From assembly GCF_025961475.1 (NCBI RefSeq), contig NZ_JAOQNS010000002.1, positions 434,001 through 498,000 of the forward strand: DNA of 64,000 nt, written 5' to 3'. Origin of the DNA: Rhodobium gokarnense. Lineage in GTDB: Bacteria > Pseudomonadota > Alphaproteobacteria > Rhizobiales > Rhodobiaceae. Shown piece by piece: positions 50,668-59,894 of this stretch; position 1 is the first letter of the stretch, and every line of letters starts with the position of its first letter. Below the pieces are notes generated by a model. The model did no database searches and was not told the origin of the DNA. It saw only the letters and a program-made list of their open reading frames with translations. The translations under genes and the position numbers were made by a program.

Positions 50668-52098
50668 TCAGGCCCCGTATTTTTCCCAGTAAGGACCGAA
50701 CAGGTCCTCCTCGGACGGTTTGTCCTCCGGGATCGTCGTCACCAGGTGGGTGATGTTGATGAAATGCCGGTAGTTGAGGTTTTCCGAGATCGTGTTGCCG
50801 GCCCAGGTGCCGCCGCCCATCGAGAGCGTGAACGGCAGCGAGTTGTTGAAGCCGCCGCCATTGCCGAAGGTGTGCGCCTGGTTGACCAGAACCCGGACGA
50901 CGTCGGTGTCGGCCGCGATCTCGCGGGCGTGGTCGAGGTCCCTGGTGTGGATGCCGACGGAATGGCCCTTGCCGGTGACTTCGAGGATGTCCTTGGCGAT
51001 CCGCTTGGCGTCGGCAAAATCCTTTGCCCGGTAGACGGTCAGCACCAGCGACAGCTTCTCGTCGGCAAAGGAGTGCTTGCCGCCGATAGACGCCTCTTCG
51101 ACCATGAAGAATTTTTTCGACTTGGCCGCCTCCGGCAGGCCCATCGCCTCGGCGGTGATGTCGGCGTCCTTGGCGATGATGTGCCGGTTGAGCTTGCCAT
51201 TGATCCAGAGATTGTTCTGCACGCTCTCCTTCTCCGAGGCGCTGCAGCGCCAGCCGCCGGCCCGCTCCAGCGCGGCCATCGCCTCCTCATAGACGCCGTC
51301 GAGGATGATGACGGCGTTCTCCGAGGAGCAGGAGGTGGAGTTGTCGAAAATCTTGGAGGCACAGATCTTTTCCGCCGCGTCGTCGAAATCGGCGGTGGTA
51401 TCGATGATGACCGGCACGTTGCCGGCGCCGACGCCGATGGCGACGGTGCCCGACTGCATCGCCCGCTTGACGTTGTTCTGGGAGCCGGTGACGACGACGA
51501 GGTCGACCTGGTTCATCAGCTCCTGGGTCATCTCCTTGGAGATCGGCGGCGGCAGCAGTTGCACGAGGTCTTCCGGGTGGCCGGCCTTGGCCAGCTCGGC
51601 GCGCATCAAATCGACCGTCTTGCCCGTCGTCGTGGCGCCGGCCGGCGACGGCGCGATGATGACGGCGTTGCCGCCTTTGAGGGCCATCATCGCCTTGTTG
51701 ACCGGGGTCGCGGCCGGATTGGTCGAGGGGCAGACCGCGCCGACGACGCCGACCGGCTTGCCGTATTTGACGAGACCCTTTTCCGGCTCCTCGGAGATCA
51801 CGCCGACGGTCTTGGCCCTGAGCAGGTCTCGCAGGGTCCCGAACGTCTTGCGCTGGTTCTTGATGATCTTGGAGGGAACGTTGCCGAGCCCGGTGTCGGC
51901 GACGGCGAGTTCGGCCAGCATGCGCGCATGGTCCGGCTTGTAGATCGACCAGGCGAGCGCGGTGACCGCCTCGTCGACCCGGCCCTGGTCGTGATTCTCG
52001 TAAGCCTCCATCGCCGCACGGCCGCGGGCGACGAGCTCCGCCACAATCTCCGACGCGGAAGGGGCCTCTTCAGTGGTGTTTCTGGCCGGTTGGGACAT
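50668..52098 (-). CDS. sauS: Acylating aldehyde dehydrogenase, sulfoacetaldehyde dehydrogenase-like
   Basis: The 476-residue protein belongs to the CoA-acylating branch of aldehyde dehydrogenases. The catalytic Cys lies in FDNSTSCSSENAVI, with GAVCPSTNPAATPVNKAM and the C-terminal FTLSMGGGTWAGNTISENL typical of the EutE/AdhE/SauS group. Overall it resembles SauS, which interconverts sulfoacetyl-CoA and sulfoacetaldehyde with NAD(P)H. Between a CoA ligase and a carboxylate transporter this gives the sequence import, CoA activation, reduction to aldehyde. The symbol is by resemblance; other acylating dehydrogenases cannot be excluded. Confidence 0.65.
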   Translation of the reverse strand: MSQPARNTTEEAPSASEIVAELVARGRAAMEAYENHDQGRVDEAVTALAWSIYKPDHARMLAELAVADTGLGNVPSKIIKNQRKTFGTLRDLLRAKTVGVISEEPEKGLVKYGKPVGVVGAVCPSTNPAATPVNKAMMALKGGNAVIIAPSPAGATTTGKTVDLMRAELAKAGHPEDLVQLLPPPISKEMTQELMNQVDLVVVTGSQNNVKRAMQSGTVAIGVGAGNVPVIIDTTADFDDAAEKICASKIFDNSTSCSSENAVIILDGVYEEAMAALERAGGWRCSASEKESVQNNLWINGKLNRHIIAKDADITAEAMGLPEAAKSKKFFMVEEASIGGKHSFADEKLSLVLTVYRAKDFADAKRIAKDILEVTGKGHSVGIHTRDLDHAREIAADTDVVRVLVNQAHTFGNGGGFNNSLPFTLSMGGGTWAGNTISENLNYRHFINITHLVTTIPEDKPSEEDLFGPYWEKYGA

Positions 52099-52147
52099 CG
52101 TTTTTTCTCTTCTTTTGCGAAATCGGTCAGGGGTGGTCTCGAAGGCC

Positions 52148-53671
52148 CTAGTCCATCAGGGCCTTCTGGAAGTCCGTGTCGCGGATCTCGTTGATGATGC
52201 TGGTGGCGATGACGATCACCGCGAGGATCAAGAGCCCGGCCGCGATCGGCCTCTGGAAGAAGCCGAGGAAGTCGTAGTCCATGAGTTGCATGGACTTGGA
52301 AAAGGCGGATTCGCCGAGCTTGCCGAGGATCAGGCCAAGGACGATGCCGGCGGCCGAATAGCCGGTCTTCCTGAGCAGGTACCCGGCGATGCCGGCCAGG
52401 AACATCACCCACACGTCGATGACGAGGTTGCGGAGCGCGTAGGCGCCGATGGTGGCGAGCAGGAGGATGCCCGGCGCCAGCCAGCGGAACGGCACGCGCA
52501 GGATGTGGACGACGGTCTTGGTCTGCAGCCAGCCGAGGAAGACGATGCACAGGTTCGCCCAGAACATCGCGGCGAAGGTGACCCAGACGAGGTCCGAGGA
52601 GTTGATGAAGATGAGCGGGCCGGGCTCCATGCCGTGGATCTGGAAGATGCCCATGATCATGGCGGTGAGCGCGCCGCCCGGCAGGCCGAGGGCAAGGAGC
52701 GGGATCATCGCAGCGCCGGTCGCGGCATTGTTGGCGGTCTCCGAAGCAACCACGCCCTCAAGCTCGCCCTTGCCGAAATTCCTGCGGTTCTTGGAGGCCC
52801 GGTGTGCCTGGCTGTAGCCCAGGAAGGCGGCGAGCGTCGCCCCGATGCCCGGCAGGATGCCGGCAAAGAAGCCGATGAAGATGGAGCGGACCATGGTGAC
52901 GCGCACGCTCCAGAATTCCGCAAGGGTGGGGAATTCCAGACCCGCCTTCGGCCGCTCGCGCGTGCCCTCGGCGATGCTCATCGCCTGGGTGATGACTTCC
53001 GAAACGGCGAAGAAGCCGAGGATCATCGGGATGAAGTGGATGCCGGCCGAGAGGTAGTAGGAGTGATACTCCAGCCCGAAGACGGAGCCCTCGTTGAAGC
53101 GCGGCACGCCGCCGACCGGGTCGGTGCCTATGGTCGCGATGATCAGGCCGACGAACACCGACAGCCAGCCCTTCCACAGCGTCTTGGCGCCGATCGAGGC
53201 CGAGACGGCAAGGCCGAAGAAGATGAGCGCGAAAATCTCCTGCGGCCCGAAGGCGCGCACCGCCCAGCCGGCAATCGCGCCGGTCGCCGTCATCATCAGG
53301 ATGGCCGAGGCGACGCCGCCGAGGGCGGAGCAGGAAACGGCCGCGCCGATCGCCTTGCCCGACTGGCCCTTCAGGGTCATCGGATAGCCGTCGAAACAGG
53401 TCGGCGCGTTTTCCGGCGCGCCGGGGATGTTGAACAGGATTGCCGTAATCGCCCCGCCGAAGACGCCGGCGCAGTAGATGACGGAGAACAGCATCACCGC
53501 GTGGGATGCGTCCATGTTGATGGTGAAGGGGAGCAGCACGGCGCCGAGCGTCAGCATGTTGACGCCCGGAATGGCGCCGAACAGCATGCCGCCGACGAGG
53601 CCGAGGGCGAAGATCAGGATCGCCTGGGGATCCCCGAACAGCATCACGGTGCCGCCGATGAAATGTTCCAT
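52148..53671 (-). CDS. tctA: Tripartite tricarboxylate transporter, large membrane subunit (TctA family)
   Basis: The 507-residue protein has about 12 membrane segments and the conserved TctA stretches GAIPGVNMLTLGAVLLPF, NIPGAPENAPTCFDGYPM, FAGILPGIGATLAAFLGY and LALGLPGGALTAMI. These Gly/Pro-rich motifs form the substrate path. It works with the small TctB subunit (12-base gap) and the TctC binding protein. TctA transporters move carboxylates or sulfonated carboxylates driven by ion gradients. Confidence 0.95.
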   Translation of the reverse strand: MEHFIGGTVMLFGDPQAILIFALGLVGGMLFGAIPGVNMLTLGAVLLPFTINMDASHAVMLFSVIYCAGVFGGAITAILFNIPGAPENAPTCFDGYPMTLKGQSGKAIGAAVSCSALGGVASAILMMTATGAIAGWAVRAFGPQEIFALIFFGLAVSASIGAKTLWKGWLSVFVGLIIATIGTDPVGGVPRFNEGSVFGLEYHSYYLSAGIHFIPMILGFFAVSEVITQAMSIAEGTRERPKAGLEFPTLAEFWSVRVTMVRSIFIGFFAGILPGIGATLAAFLGYSQAHRASKNRRNFGKGELEGVVASETANNAATGAAMIPLLALGLPGGALTAMIMGIFQIHGMEPGPLIFINSSDLVWVTFAAMFWANLCIVFLGWLQTKTVVHILRVPFRWLAPGILLLATIGAYALRNLVIDVWVMFLAGIAGYLLRKTGYSAAGIVLGLILGKLGESAFSKSMQLMDYDFLGFFQRPIAAGLLILAVIVIATSIINEIRDTDFQKALMD

Positions 53672-53683
53672 ATCCGCGGCTCC

Positions 53684-54292
53684 TTACATTCCGGCGCGAA
53701 CGATCGAGATGATCGCGTTGTTGATGTCGTAGAACGCCTCGATGCGGCCGGTCGGCAGCGCCACGTAGAAGAAGCGGGTGAAGACGAGGAGCGCGAGGCC
53801 GTAGACGATGGCGGTCACGGTGGCGATGGTGATCACCGAGCGCACCTCAAAGAGCAGCAGAAGCACGACGACGAAGATCGGCGTCGCCACGTAAAAGCCC
53901 ATGCGCGGCATCAGGTAGAGATAGATCAGCGGCACCACGAAGATGCCGAGGCGCTGCAGCTTGGAGCCGAGCGTCGCCGTCTTGCCGTTCGTCCGGGGCT
54001 CCGTATCGTCGCCGTCTATGGAGGCGAGGTCCTTGCCGCGCCAGATCGAGGCCATCTGGTAGACGAACTGGCCGGTGGCGCCGACGATCATGGCGATGGT
54101 GAGCGCCCGCGGCCAGCCGGTGGCGCCGAAGGCGTATTCCGGGATCGTCTTGTCGAAAAAGCCGGTCTGGGCATAGACCAGGGCGGCGAAGCCGACCCAG
54201 AAGATCCATTCCAGGATCGGCCGGATATAGGTGACCGGCGTGTCGATGCGTCCGCGAATGCCGGCAACGTCTTCTTGTGAACTGGAGACCAT
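53684..54292 (-). CDS. tctB: Tripartite tricarboxylate transporter, small membrane subunit (TctB family)
   Basis: The 202-residue protein has four membrane segments (IRPILEWIFWVGFAALVYAQ and three further ones) and the usual TctB region LYLMPRMGFYVATPIFVVVLL. An acidic loop between the second and third segments is longer than usual. It sits between the binding protein (122-base gap) and the large subunit. Confidence 0.9.
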   Translation of the reverse strand: MVSSSQEDVAGIRGRIDTPVTYIRPILEWIFWVGFAALVYAQTGFFDKTIPEYAFGATGWPRALTIAMIVGATGQFVYQMASIWRGKDLASIDGDDTEPRTNGKTATLGSKLQRLGIFVVPLIYLYLMPRMGFYVATPIFVVVLLLLFEVRSVITIATVTAIVYGLALLVFTRFFYVALPTGRIEAFYDINNAIISIVRAGM

Positions 54293-54414
54293 GGCGATCG
54301 TCCACTCCCGACAGAGATGCTGTTCTTGTTGTTCTTAAGAGGTTGCGAGAGGCACGTGCCCTTTAGCGGTGAGCACGGGGCAACGTGCCTCTCGCGATCG
54401 GCGATCGACCGGGC

Positions 54415-55416
54415 CTATTTGCCGATGCCGAGCTTCTTGTACATCTCGCGGTAGCTGGCGACCGCGTTGTTGATCAGCTCGATCGAGCCTTCCGTGTCGC
54501 GGAAGCTGTCGATGAGATGCATGTACTTCTTCTTGTTGAAGGCCTGGTAGTCCGCGGTCTCAAAGCCGGCCTTGCAGGCGGCGGCGAGGAAGTCGGTGCG
54601 GTCCTTGGGAACGCCCGCCTTGACCCAGAAGCCGCGGAAGCGGGTCAGCGCTTCGAAGTCGGCGCCCACTTCCTTGTGCGTCGGGGTGTCGGCGAAGGCC
54701 GACGGACGCTCGGAAAGGAAGGTCAGGATCGGCTTCATCTGGTCCGCGTCGAGGAAGTTGCGCACGTCGCCCGGCTGCTCGAACAGCACGTCCACATGGC
54801 CGCCGATCAGCGCGCCGTAGCGCTCGGCCGGCTTGTCGAAGGCGATCTGCTTGATCTTCAGGCCGAGCGCCTCCTGGAGCTGCTCCATGACGACCAGCTC
54901 CATGGAGCCGACCTTGCCGAGATTGGCCATGGTGACGTCGCCCGGATGCGCCTTGGCGTATTCGGAAAAGCTCTCCCAGTCCGTGAACCGGTCCTCGTCG
55001 GAGCGGATATAGATCTGGCTGAAGGTGATCTGCGTCATGCACAGCGGCACCCAGTCTTCGGCCGGGTTCTCGCGGATGTCGCCGGCCGCATAGGCCGAAA
55101 TCGCGTTGTCGATATGCTCCAGCACCGTGTAGCCGTCTGGCGGCGCCAGCATGAAGTCGGGAATCGCGGCGGTGCCGCCGCCGCCCGGCTTGTTGACCAC
55201 CTGGAAGGTGATGCCGGCGACCTCTTCCATCGCCTTGGCCATCGCCCGGGCAAGCTGGTCGGAGCCGCCGCCGGCGCCGAACGGCACGATCATGGTCAGC
55301 GGGCGGTTGCCGAAGCCGGCGGGCTTTTCAAGCTCCGCGGCACCGGCCGTGCCGGCGAGTGCGACAACGGCCGCGAAACCGGCGGCAGCGGCGGTATTCC
55401 TGAAGAATGATGTCAT
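54415..55416 (-). CDS. tctC: Tripartite tricarboxylate transporter substrate-binding protein (TctC family)
   Basis: From the ATG at 55416 (GGGAGG upstream) the protein has 333 residues with a Sec signal (AAAAGFAAVVALAGTAGAAE). The TctC/Bug signature PLTMIVPFGAGGGSDQLAR is present, followed by VVNKPGGGGTAAIPDFM and the C-terminal KAGVPKDRTDFLAAACKAG. It delivers the substrate to TctAB. As the first gene, divergent from a LysR regulator, it defines the operon tctC-tctB-tctA-dehydrogenase-ligase beta-ligase alpha. Confidence 0.93.
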   Translation of the reverse strand: MTSFFRNTAAAAGFAAVVALAGTAGAAELEKPAGFGNRPLTMIVPFGAGGGSDQLARAMAKAMEEVAGITFQVVNKPGGGGTAAIPDFMLAPPDGYTVLEHIDNAISAYAAGDIRENPAEDWVPLCMTQITFSQIYIRSDEDRFTDWESFSEYAKAHPGDVTMANLGKVGSMELVVMEQLQEALGLKIKQIAFDKPAERYGALIGGHVDVLFEQPGDVRNFLDADQMKPILTFLSERPSAFADTPTHKEVGADFEALTRFRGFWVKAGVPKDRTDFLAAACKAGFETADYQAFNKKKYMHLIDSFRDTEGSIELINNAVASYREMYKKLGIGK

Positions 55417-55562
55417 GAGTCCTCCCTTGATGCGCTTGAGCACGCATTTGTTTCCGGCTTTTGCCGTGTCGTTATGCGCGAAAACCCTATCACAAGATTT
55501 CTTTCACAAAAGCCATTTTTTTTGGTATTATATTCAGGAAAGTTGATGATGATGGATGCGCC
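55417..55562. promoter_or_regulatory. Divergent promoter region between lysR and tctC
   Basis: The 146-base region is AT-rich around 55490-55545, including TTTTTTTTGGTATTATATT near 55517. A LysR site with T-N11-A spacing probably lies in the stretch around ATCACAAGATTTCTTTCAC. No exact operator can be fixed by eye. Confidence 0.4.
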
Positions 55563-56459
55563 ATGTCCATACGCCAGTTCCGGGCGCTGGAGGCGATCAG
55601 CGAATACGGCTCCTTTGCCGCCGCCGCCAAGGCGCTCAACCTGACCCAGTCGGCGATCTCCATGCAGATCGCCTCGCTGGAGGAGTCCCTCGGCGTTCCC
55701 CTGTTCGACCGCCAGCACCGCCCGCCGCGCCTGACCCGGGCCGGCACCGTCGTGCTGCGCCACGCCCGGGTCATCCTCTCCCAGTACAACGACATCTTCG
55801 ATGCGCTGTCGGAGGCGCGGCCCTATCACGGCAGTTTCCGCCTCGGCGTCATCCCGACGATCCTGACGAACCTGTTGCCGCTTTCCCTGATGCGCCTGCG
55901 TGAAGAGGAGCCGGGGCTGACGGTCAACGTCTCCTCCGGCCTTTCCGGAGAACTGATGCACCAGGTGGAGACCGGAGAGCTCGATGCCGCCCTGATGCAC
56001 AAGCCGGGAACGCTCGGCACCGCGCTGTCCTGGCGCGACATCGCCCAGCAGCGGGTGGTCGTCGTCGCCCCGCCCGACTCCACCGGCGAGACGCCCCAGG
56101 AGGTCTTCGAGCGCCACCCCTATATCCGTTTCAACCGCTCGGCCTGGGTGGCGCCGCTGGTCGAGGCGCGGCTTTCCGACCTCGGGATTTCGCCCGACAC
56201 AAGGGCCGAGATCCAGTCGATCGAGGCGATCCATCTCCTCGTCGGCCTCGGCTTCGGCGCCTCGATCCTGCCCGACGTCAGCACCGAGAGCTTTGCCCGC
56301 ACCTCGCTGCGCATCATCCCGTTCGGCGAGCCGCCGGTCTACCGCACGGTCGGCATCCTGTCGCGCACCGACATGACCAAGAAGAACGCACGGCGCATCA
56401 TCGGCGACGTCTTTGCCGCCACCGCCGGCCGTCCCAATACCCTGAAAAAGGACGGATGA
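55563..56459 (+). CDS. LysR-family transcriptional regulator
   Basis: From the ATG at 55563 the 298-residue protein has an N-terminal winged HTH (RQFRALEAISEYGSFAAAA, LNLTQSAISMQIASLEESLG) and a periplasmic-binding-protein-like effector domain (YHGSFRLGVIPTILTNLLP). Divergent orientation from the tripartite transporter operon makes it the likely regulator, with the transported carboxylate or its CoA ester as inducer. In-frame codons upstream lie in the shared promoter. Confidence 0.92.
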   Translation: MSIRQFRALEAISEYGSFAAAAKALNLTQSAISMQIASLEESLGVPLFDRQHRPPRLTRAGTVVLRHARVILSQYNDIFDALSEARPYHGSFRLGVIPTILTNLLPLSLMRLREEEPGLTVNVSSGLSGELMHQVETGELDAALMHKPGTLGTALSWRDIAQQRVVVVAPPDSTGETPQEVFERHPYIRFNRSAWVAPLVEARLSDLGISPDTRAEIQSIEAIHLLVGLGFGASILPDVSTESFARTSLRIIPFGEPPVYRTVGILSRTDMTKKNARRIIGDVFAATAGRPNTLKKDG

Positions 56460-56630
56460 CAGGCGGCACCGCCTCCCCTCTAGACTGGGGGGTGCATACT
56501 GTCGCGTTCGAGGGGAGGGGTGTTCGTTCCCCTTGACCCGTTCGCAGGAAACCGGATAGCCCGGACGGACGGCCGGCCCCGATCGGGAATTCAAACCGGC
56601 TTCCCCAGCCACAAGGATGAGAGGTGAGAC

Positions 56631-57935
56631 ATGGCGGAGACGACGGACGCAATCGTGATCGGCGCCGGCATTATCGGTGCGGCGACGACGCTGGAACTGG
56701 CCCGCGCCGGCTTCCGGACCCTTTGCGTCGACAGCCTGCCGGCCGCCGGCTACGGCCCGACCAGCGGTTCCTGCGCCGTCATCCGCGTGCATTACTCGAC
56801 CTTCGAGGGCACGGCCTTCGCCTATGAGGGCTACCACTACTGGCGCGACTGGGCCGACTATCTGGGCGTTGCCGACGAGCGCGGCCTTGCCGAGTTCCGC
56901 GACATCGGCTGCATGGTCATGTGCACCGACGAGAACGGCCACCTGAAGAAGCACACCGACATCTGCGACGAGATCGGCATTCCCTACCAGCGCTGGGACG
57001 CGGCCAAGATCGAGGAGCGCCTGCCGTTCTATGACCTGAGGAGCTATTTCCCGCCCAAGCGCCTCGACGATCCCGACTTCGGCCATTCCAACGGCTGCCG
57101 CCTCAAGGGCTCGGTGTTCTTTCCGACCGCCGGCTACGTCACCGACCCGCAACTCGCCACCCACAATCTGCAGCGCGCGGCCGAGGCCGCCGGTGCGACG
57201 TTCCGCTTCGGGCGCACGGTGACGGAGATCCTCACCGGCGCCGGCCGGGTTTCCGGCGTCCGGCTCGACGACGGCACGATGACCTCCGCGCCCATCGTCG
57301 TCAACGTCGCCGGTCCCGCCTCGGCAAAGGTCAACGCCATGGCCGGGGCCCTCGACGACATGACGATCTCGACCAGGGCCCTGAAGCAGGAGGTGGTGCA
57401 CGTGCCGGCGCCCGACGGCGTCGATTTCTTCAACGCCGCGTTCCCGATTTCCGACAACGACATCGGCTGCTACTGCCGGCCGGAAAAGGGCAACTACATC
57501 CTCATCGGCAGCGAGGACCCGGCATGCGACCCGCGCGAATGGGTCGACCCGGACGGCTACGACACCAATTTCACCGACCAGTGGACCCACCAGGCCTACC
57601 GCTACGCCCAGCGCGTGCCGAGCCTCGGCATCCCGAGCCGCATGCAAGGCGTGGTCGACCTCTACGACGTCTCCGACGACTGGATCCCGATCTACGACAA
57701 GTCCGCCGTCGACGGCTTCTTCATGGCGATCGGCACCTCCGGCAACCAGTTCAAGAACGCGCCCATCGCCGGCAAGATGATGGCCGCCCTCGTTGCCTAC
57801 TGCGCCGAGGGTCACGACCACGACACCAATCCGCTGCAGTTCGAACTGCCCTATCTGGGCCGCAGCATCGACGCCGGCTTCTATTCGCGGAAACGCCCGA
57901 TCAACAAGGAAAGCAGCTTTTCCGTGCTTGGATGA
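56631..57935 (+). CDS. FAD-dependent oxidoreductase (DAO family, sarcosine-oxidase-like)
   Basis: The 434-residue protein opens with the FAD fold AIVIGAGIIGAATTLELARAG and continues with TSGSCAVIRVHYST, VVNVAGPASAKVNAMAG and the C-terminal GTSGNQFKNAPIAGKMMA, typical of the DAO family that oxidises secondary amines such as sarcosine and dimethylglycine. The ATG has a GAGGTGAG site. A methylated-amine substrate would fit the TMAO genes 15 kb away, but that is only suggestive. An APH-type kinase gene converges on it. Confidence 0.85.
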   Translation: MAETTDAIVIGAGIIGAATTLELARAGFRTLCVDSLPAAGYGPTSGSCAVIRVHYSTFEGTAFAYEGYHYWRDWADYLGVADERGLAEFRDIGCMVMCTDENGHLKKHTDICDEIGIPYQRWDAAKIEERLPFYDLRSYFPPKRLDDPDFGHSNGCRLKGSVFFPTAGYVTDPQLATHNLQRAAEAAGATFRFGRTVTEILTGAGRVSGVRLDDGTMTSAPIVVNVAGPASAKVNAMAGALDDMTISTRALKQEVVHVPAPDGVDFFNAAFPISDNDIGCYCRPEKGNYILIGSEDPACDPREWVDPDGYDTNFTDQWTHQAYRYAQRVPSLGIPSRMQGVVDLYDVSDDWIPIYDKSAVDGFFMAIGTSGNQFKNAPIAGKMMAALVAYCAEGHDHDTNPLQFELPYLGRSIDAGFYSRKRPINKESSFSVLG

Positions 57936-58050
57936 CTGCGGAATGCATGTCGGTGGGTCAGGGTTCTGGCCGGAGTTTGCCCTCGTGCGGTCCGTGTCGG
58001 GTTGGAGGGCGCAAGCGCCGGCTCCTGAGAGCCCCCTGCACCGCTGCTCT

Positions 58051-58136
58051 GGATTGCTTCGCTTCGCTCGCAATGACGTTGAAAAAGTTAAGAAAATCGT
58101 CATTTCGAGGAGGCCGTCAGGCCGACGCGGCAATCC
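58051..58136. repeat. Intergenic palindromic repeat, second locus
   Basis: The left arm (58051-58077, GGATTGCTTCGCTTCGCTCG...) is followed by GTTGAAAAAGTT and an inverted half (58099-58136) ending in GGCAATCC. The left arm matches the 12531-12557 and 12637-12662 copies. Confidence 0.75.
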
Positions 58137-58191
58137 ATGGGGCCTCTCGTTAGATGACCGAGCGCCTTTGGCATCCCGACATGCGGGCACC

Positions 58192-59241
58192 CTACCCGAA
58201 CCGCGACAGATACCCCTCAGCAAGCTCGACGCTCGTCTGCGTGTACTCCGCCCCGAGCGTCCTAGCGAGGTCGGTGTCGGCGTGGGAGCCCATCCAGGCG
58301 AGGATGATCATCCGGCGCAGCATCAGGAAGGTCGGGATTTCGGCGATATCCTCGGCACCGAGCGGGCGCACCCGGCGGTAGCCGTCGAGCCAGGCCTCGA
58401 TCAGGTCCGGCACCTGCGGCAGGTGCTCCATGAAGGAGAGGGCGGTAGCGACGTCGTAGAGGAACCAGCCGAAGCCGCTGTCGTCGAAGTCGAGCACATG
58501 GGTGTCGTCCTCGGTGACGAGGAGGTTGGCGAGCCGGATGTCGGCATGGACGAGGTTGTAGCGCTCGGGACCCTGGCCGAATGCGGCAAGGCGCCGTTCC
58601 ACGGTCGCCGCCTGCCGCTCCAACAGGGTGACACCCGCCGCATCGACGGCAGGGGCGCCTCGCCAGTCGCCCCAGTTCGGATCGGACCCGAGCGAATGCT
58701 CGAAGTCCCAGGCGTGGCGCTCGAAAAACGCCGGCCGTTGCCACTGGTCGACGTGGCGGTGCATGCGCGCGGAGATCTCGCCGAGGCGCCGGAACGGGCC
58801 CTGAAGGTCGTCGGCCTCCGACGGCTCGCGGCCCTCCAGGAACTCGAACATGACCAGACGGCGGCCCCGCGGGACGGAGGGTGTCGCCCGGTCCTGGATC
58901 GCCGCGCCGTTGAGCCCGGCGATCGGCACCGGCGTGGAAACACCCGCCTCCTCTCGCAGCGCCGTCATCCAGCAAAGCTCGCTCTCGATGGCGGCGCGCG
59001 AATGGTAGCCCTCCCGGTGGACCCTCAGGACCGTCTTTTCCGCATCCCTCGGCTCGACCAGGAAGGTGGCGTTCTCCGACAGGTTGATGAGCGTCAGCCG
59101 CGCCTCGGGGTCCGTGCCCCAGAGCGGCAGGGCGGCGCGGGCGAGCGCTTCCAGCTCGCCGGTCGTCGCCTCGCCGGCGGGCGCCGGGACCTCGTCGGTT
59201 TCCGTCTCCTCAAAAGAATCGCTGTCGCCTGATCGCTGCAT
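58192..59241 (-). CDS. Aminoglycoside phosphotransferase-like kinase (APH/homoserine kinase II type)
   Basis: The 349-residue protein starts at the ATG at 59241; upstream in-frame codons are basic and unlike the family. The kinase-like fold has LSENATFLVEPRDAEKTVLRVHR, the catalytic Brenner motif VHADIRLANLLV, and the Mg-binding VLDFDDSGFGWFLYDVATA. Family members phosphorylate small molecules such as homoserine, choline or aminoglycosides. The convergent oxidoreductase and intergenic repeat give no firm clue to the substrate. Confidence 0.85.
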   Translation of the reverse strand: MQRSGDSDSFEETETDEVPAPAGEATTGELEALARAALPLWGTDPEARLTLINLSENATFLVEPRDAEKTVLRVHREGYHSRAAIESELCWMTALREEAGVSTPVPIAGLNGAAIQDRATPSVPRGRRLVMFEFLEGREPSEADDLQGPFRRLGEISARMHRHVDQWQRPAFFERHAWDFEHSLGSDPNWGDWRGAPAVDAAGVTLLERQAATVERRLAAFGQGPERYNLVHADIRLANLLVTEDDTHVLDFDDSGFGWFLYDVATALSFMEHLPQVPDLIEAWLDGYRRVRPLGAEDIAEIPTFLMLRRMIILAWMGSHADTDLARTLGAEYTQTSVELAEGYLSRFG

Positions 59242-59334
59242 TCGGGATCGTCCGGGCCTTCGAAAAAGAGAATTTCGCGGCGCCCTAGCATGCGAGCGGG
59301 CAGCGGGCAATGCGACCGAGGCGGCGAACGGCCG

Positions 59335-59634
59335 TCAGGCGGCGTAGACGTTGATGTATTTGAGGCAGATGACTCTGAGGCACGAGGCGACGTTCTTGTC
59401 GTTGGCGAGGATGCACTGGTCGATGATGCGCTCGATGAGCTGCGGCACGGTCAGGCTGAGATCGTCGGCCATCAGCTCGATGACGTTCCAGAACGCCCGC
59501 TCCAGCCGCACCGTGGTGGAATGGCCGTGGATTCGGAACGAGCGCTTTTCCGGCACGAATTCGCCGATCTGGTCGGTCGTGCAGGCCTGAAACATGTGAT
59601 CGAGGGGGTCTTTTTCTTCCAGGAAGATCGCCAT
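59335..59634 (-). CDS. Ribbon-helix-helix domain protein
   Basis: The 99-residue protein is chosen from the ATG at 59634. The segment FRIHGHSTTVRLERAFWNVIEL, with LSLTVPQLIERIIDQC and the C-terminal VASCLRVICLKY, matches the RHH_4 type of small DNA-binding proteins of Alphaproteobacteria. It is divergent from the sulfur operon beginning at 59895 and could regulate it; the 260-base region between holds no other gene. Confidence 0.72.
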   Translation of the reverse strand: MAIFLEEKDPLDHMFQACTTDQIGEFVPEKRSFRIHGHSTTVRLERAFWNVIELMADDLSLTVPQLIERIIDQCILANDKNVASCLRVICLKYINVYAA

Positions 59635-59894
59635 TGCCGCCCTTTCTCGCGCCGCTGCCCCGAGCCCTTCGCAGGCCGCTTTTGTCGTTGCCGCCGGCAA
59701 ATCGGCCCTGTCGGCATATGCTACTACCAACCGGCCCGGACCTCGCCCTATCATGTATAAATGCCGGCCCCGCGGGATCGCGCTGGAAGACCGATTAGAG
59801 CAGAATTGTTCCGGCAAGGACAAGGCGTGCTTGTGTCTTCGGCAAAGTTCCCGCGACAGAATCGAGAAGCCGGCCGCGGCAAATTGGGGGAAGA

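Noticed and set aside
52073-54280. 735-codon open frame opposite tctA and tctB
   Set aside because: Extremely charged low-complexity translation typical of the reverse of membrane-protein genes; the real genes have clear family motifs.
56471-56520. Terminator after lysR from the CCTCCCCTC / GAGGGGAGG arms
   Set aside because: The loop is about 30 bases and no T-run follows; it may be a weak structure but not a standard terminator.
55413-58223. 936-codon open frame spanning several genes on the minus strand
   Set aside because: It crosses the intergenic regions and two well-supported plus-strand genes and encodes no domain.
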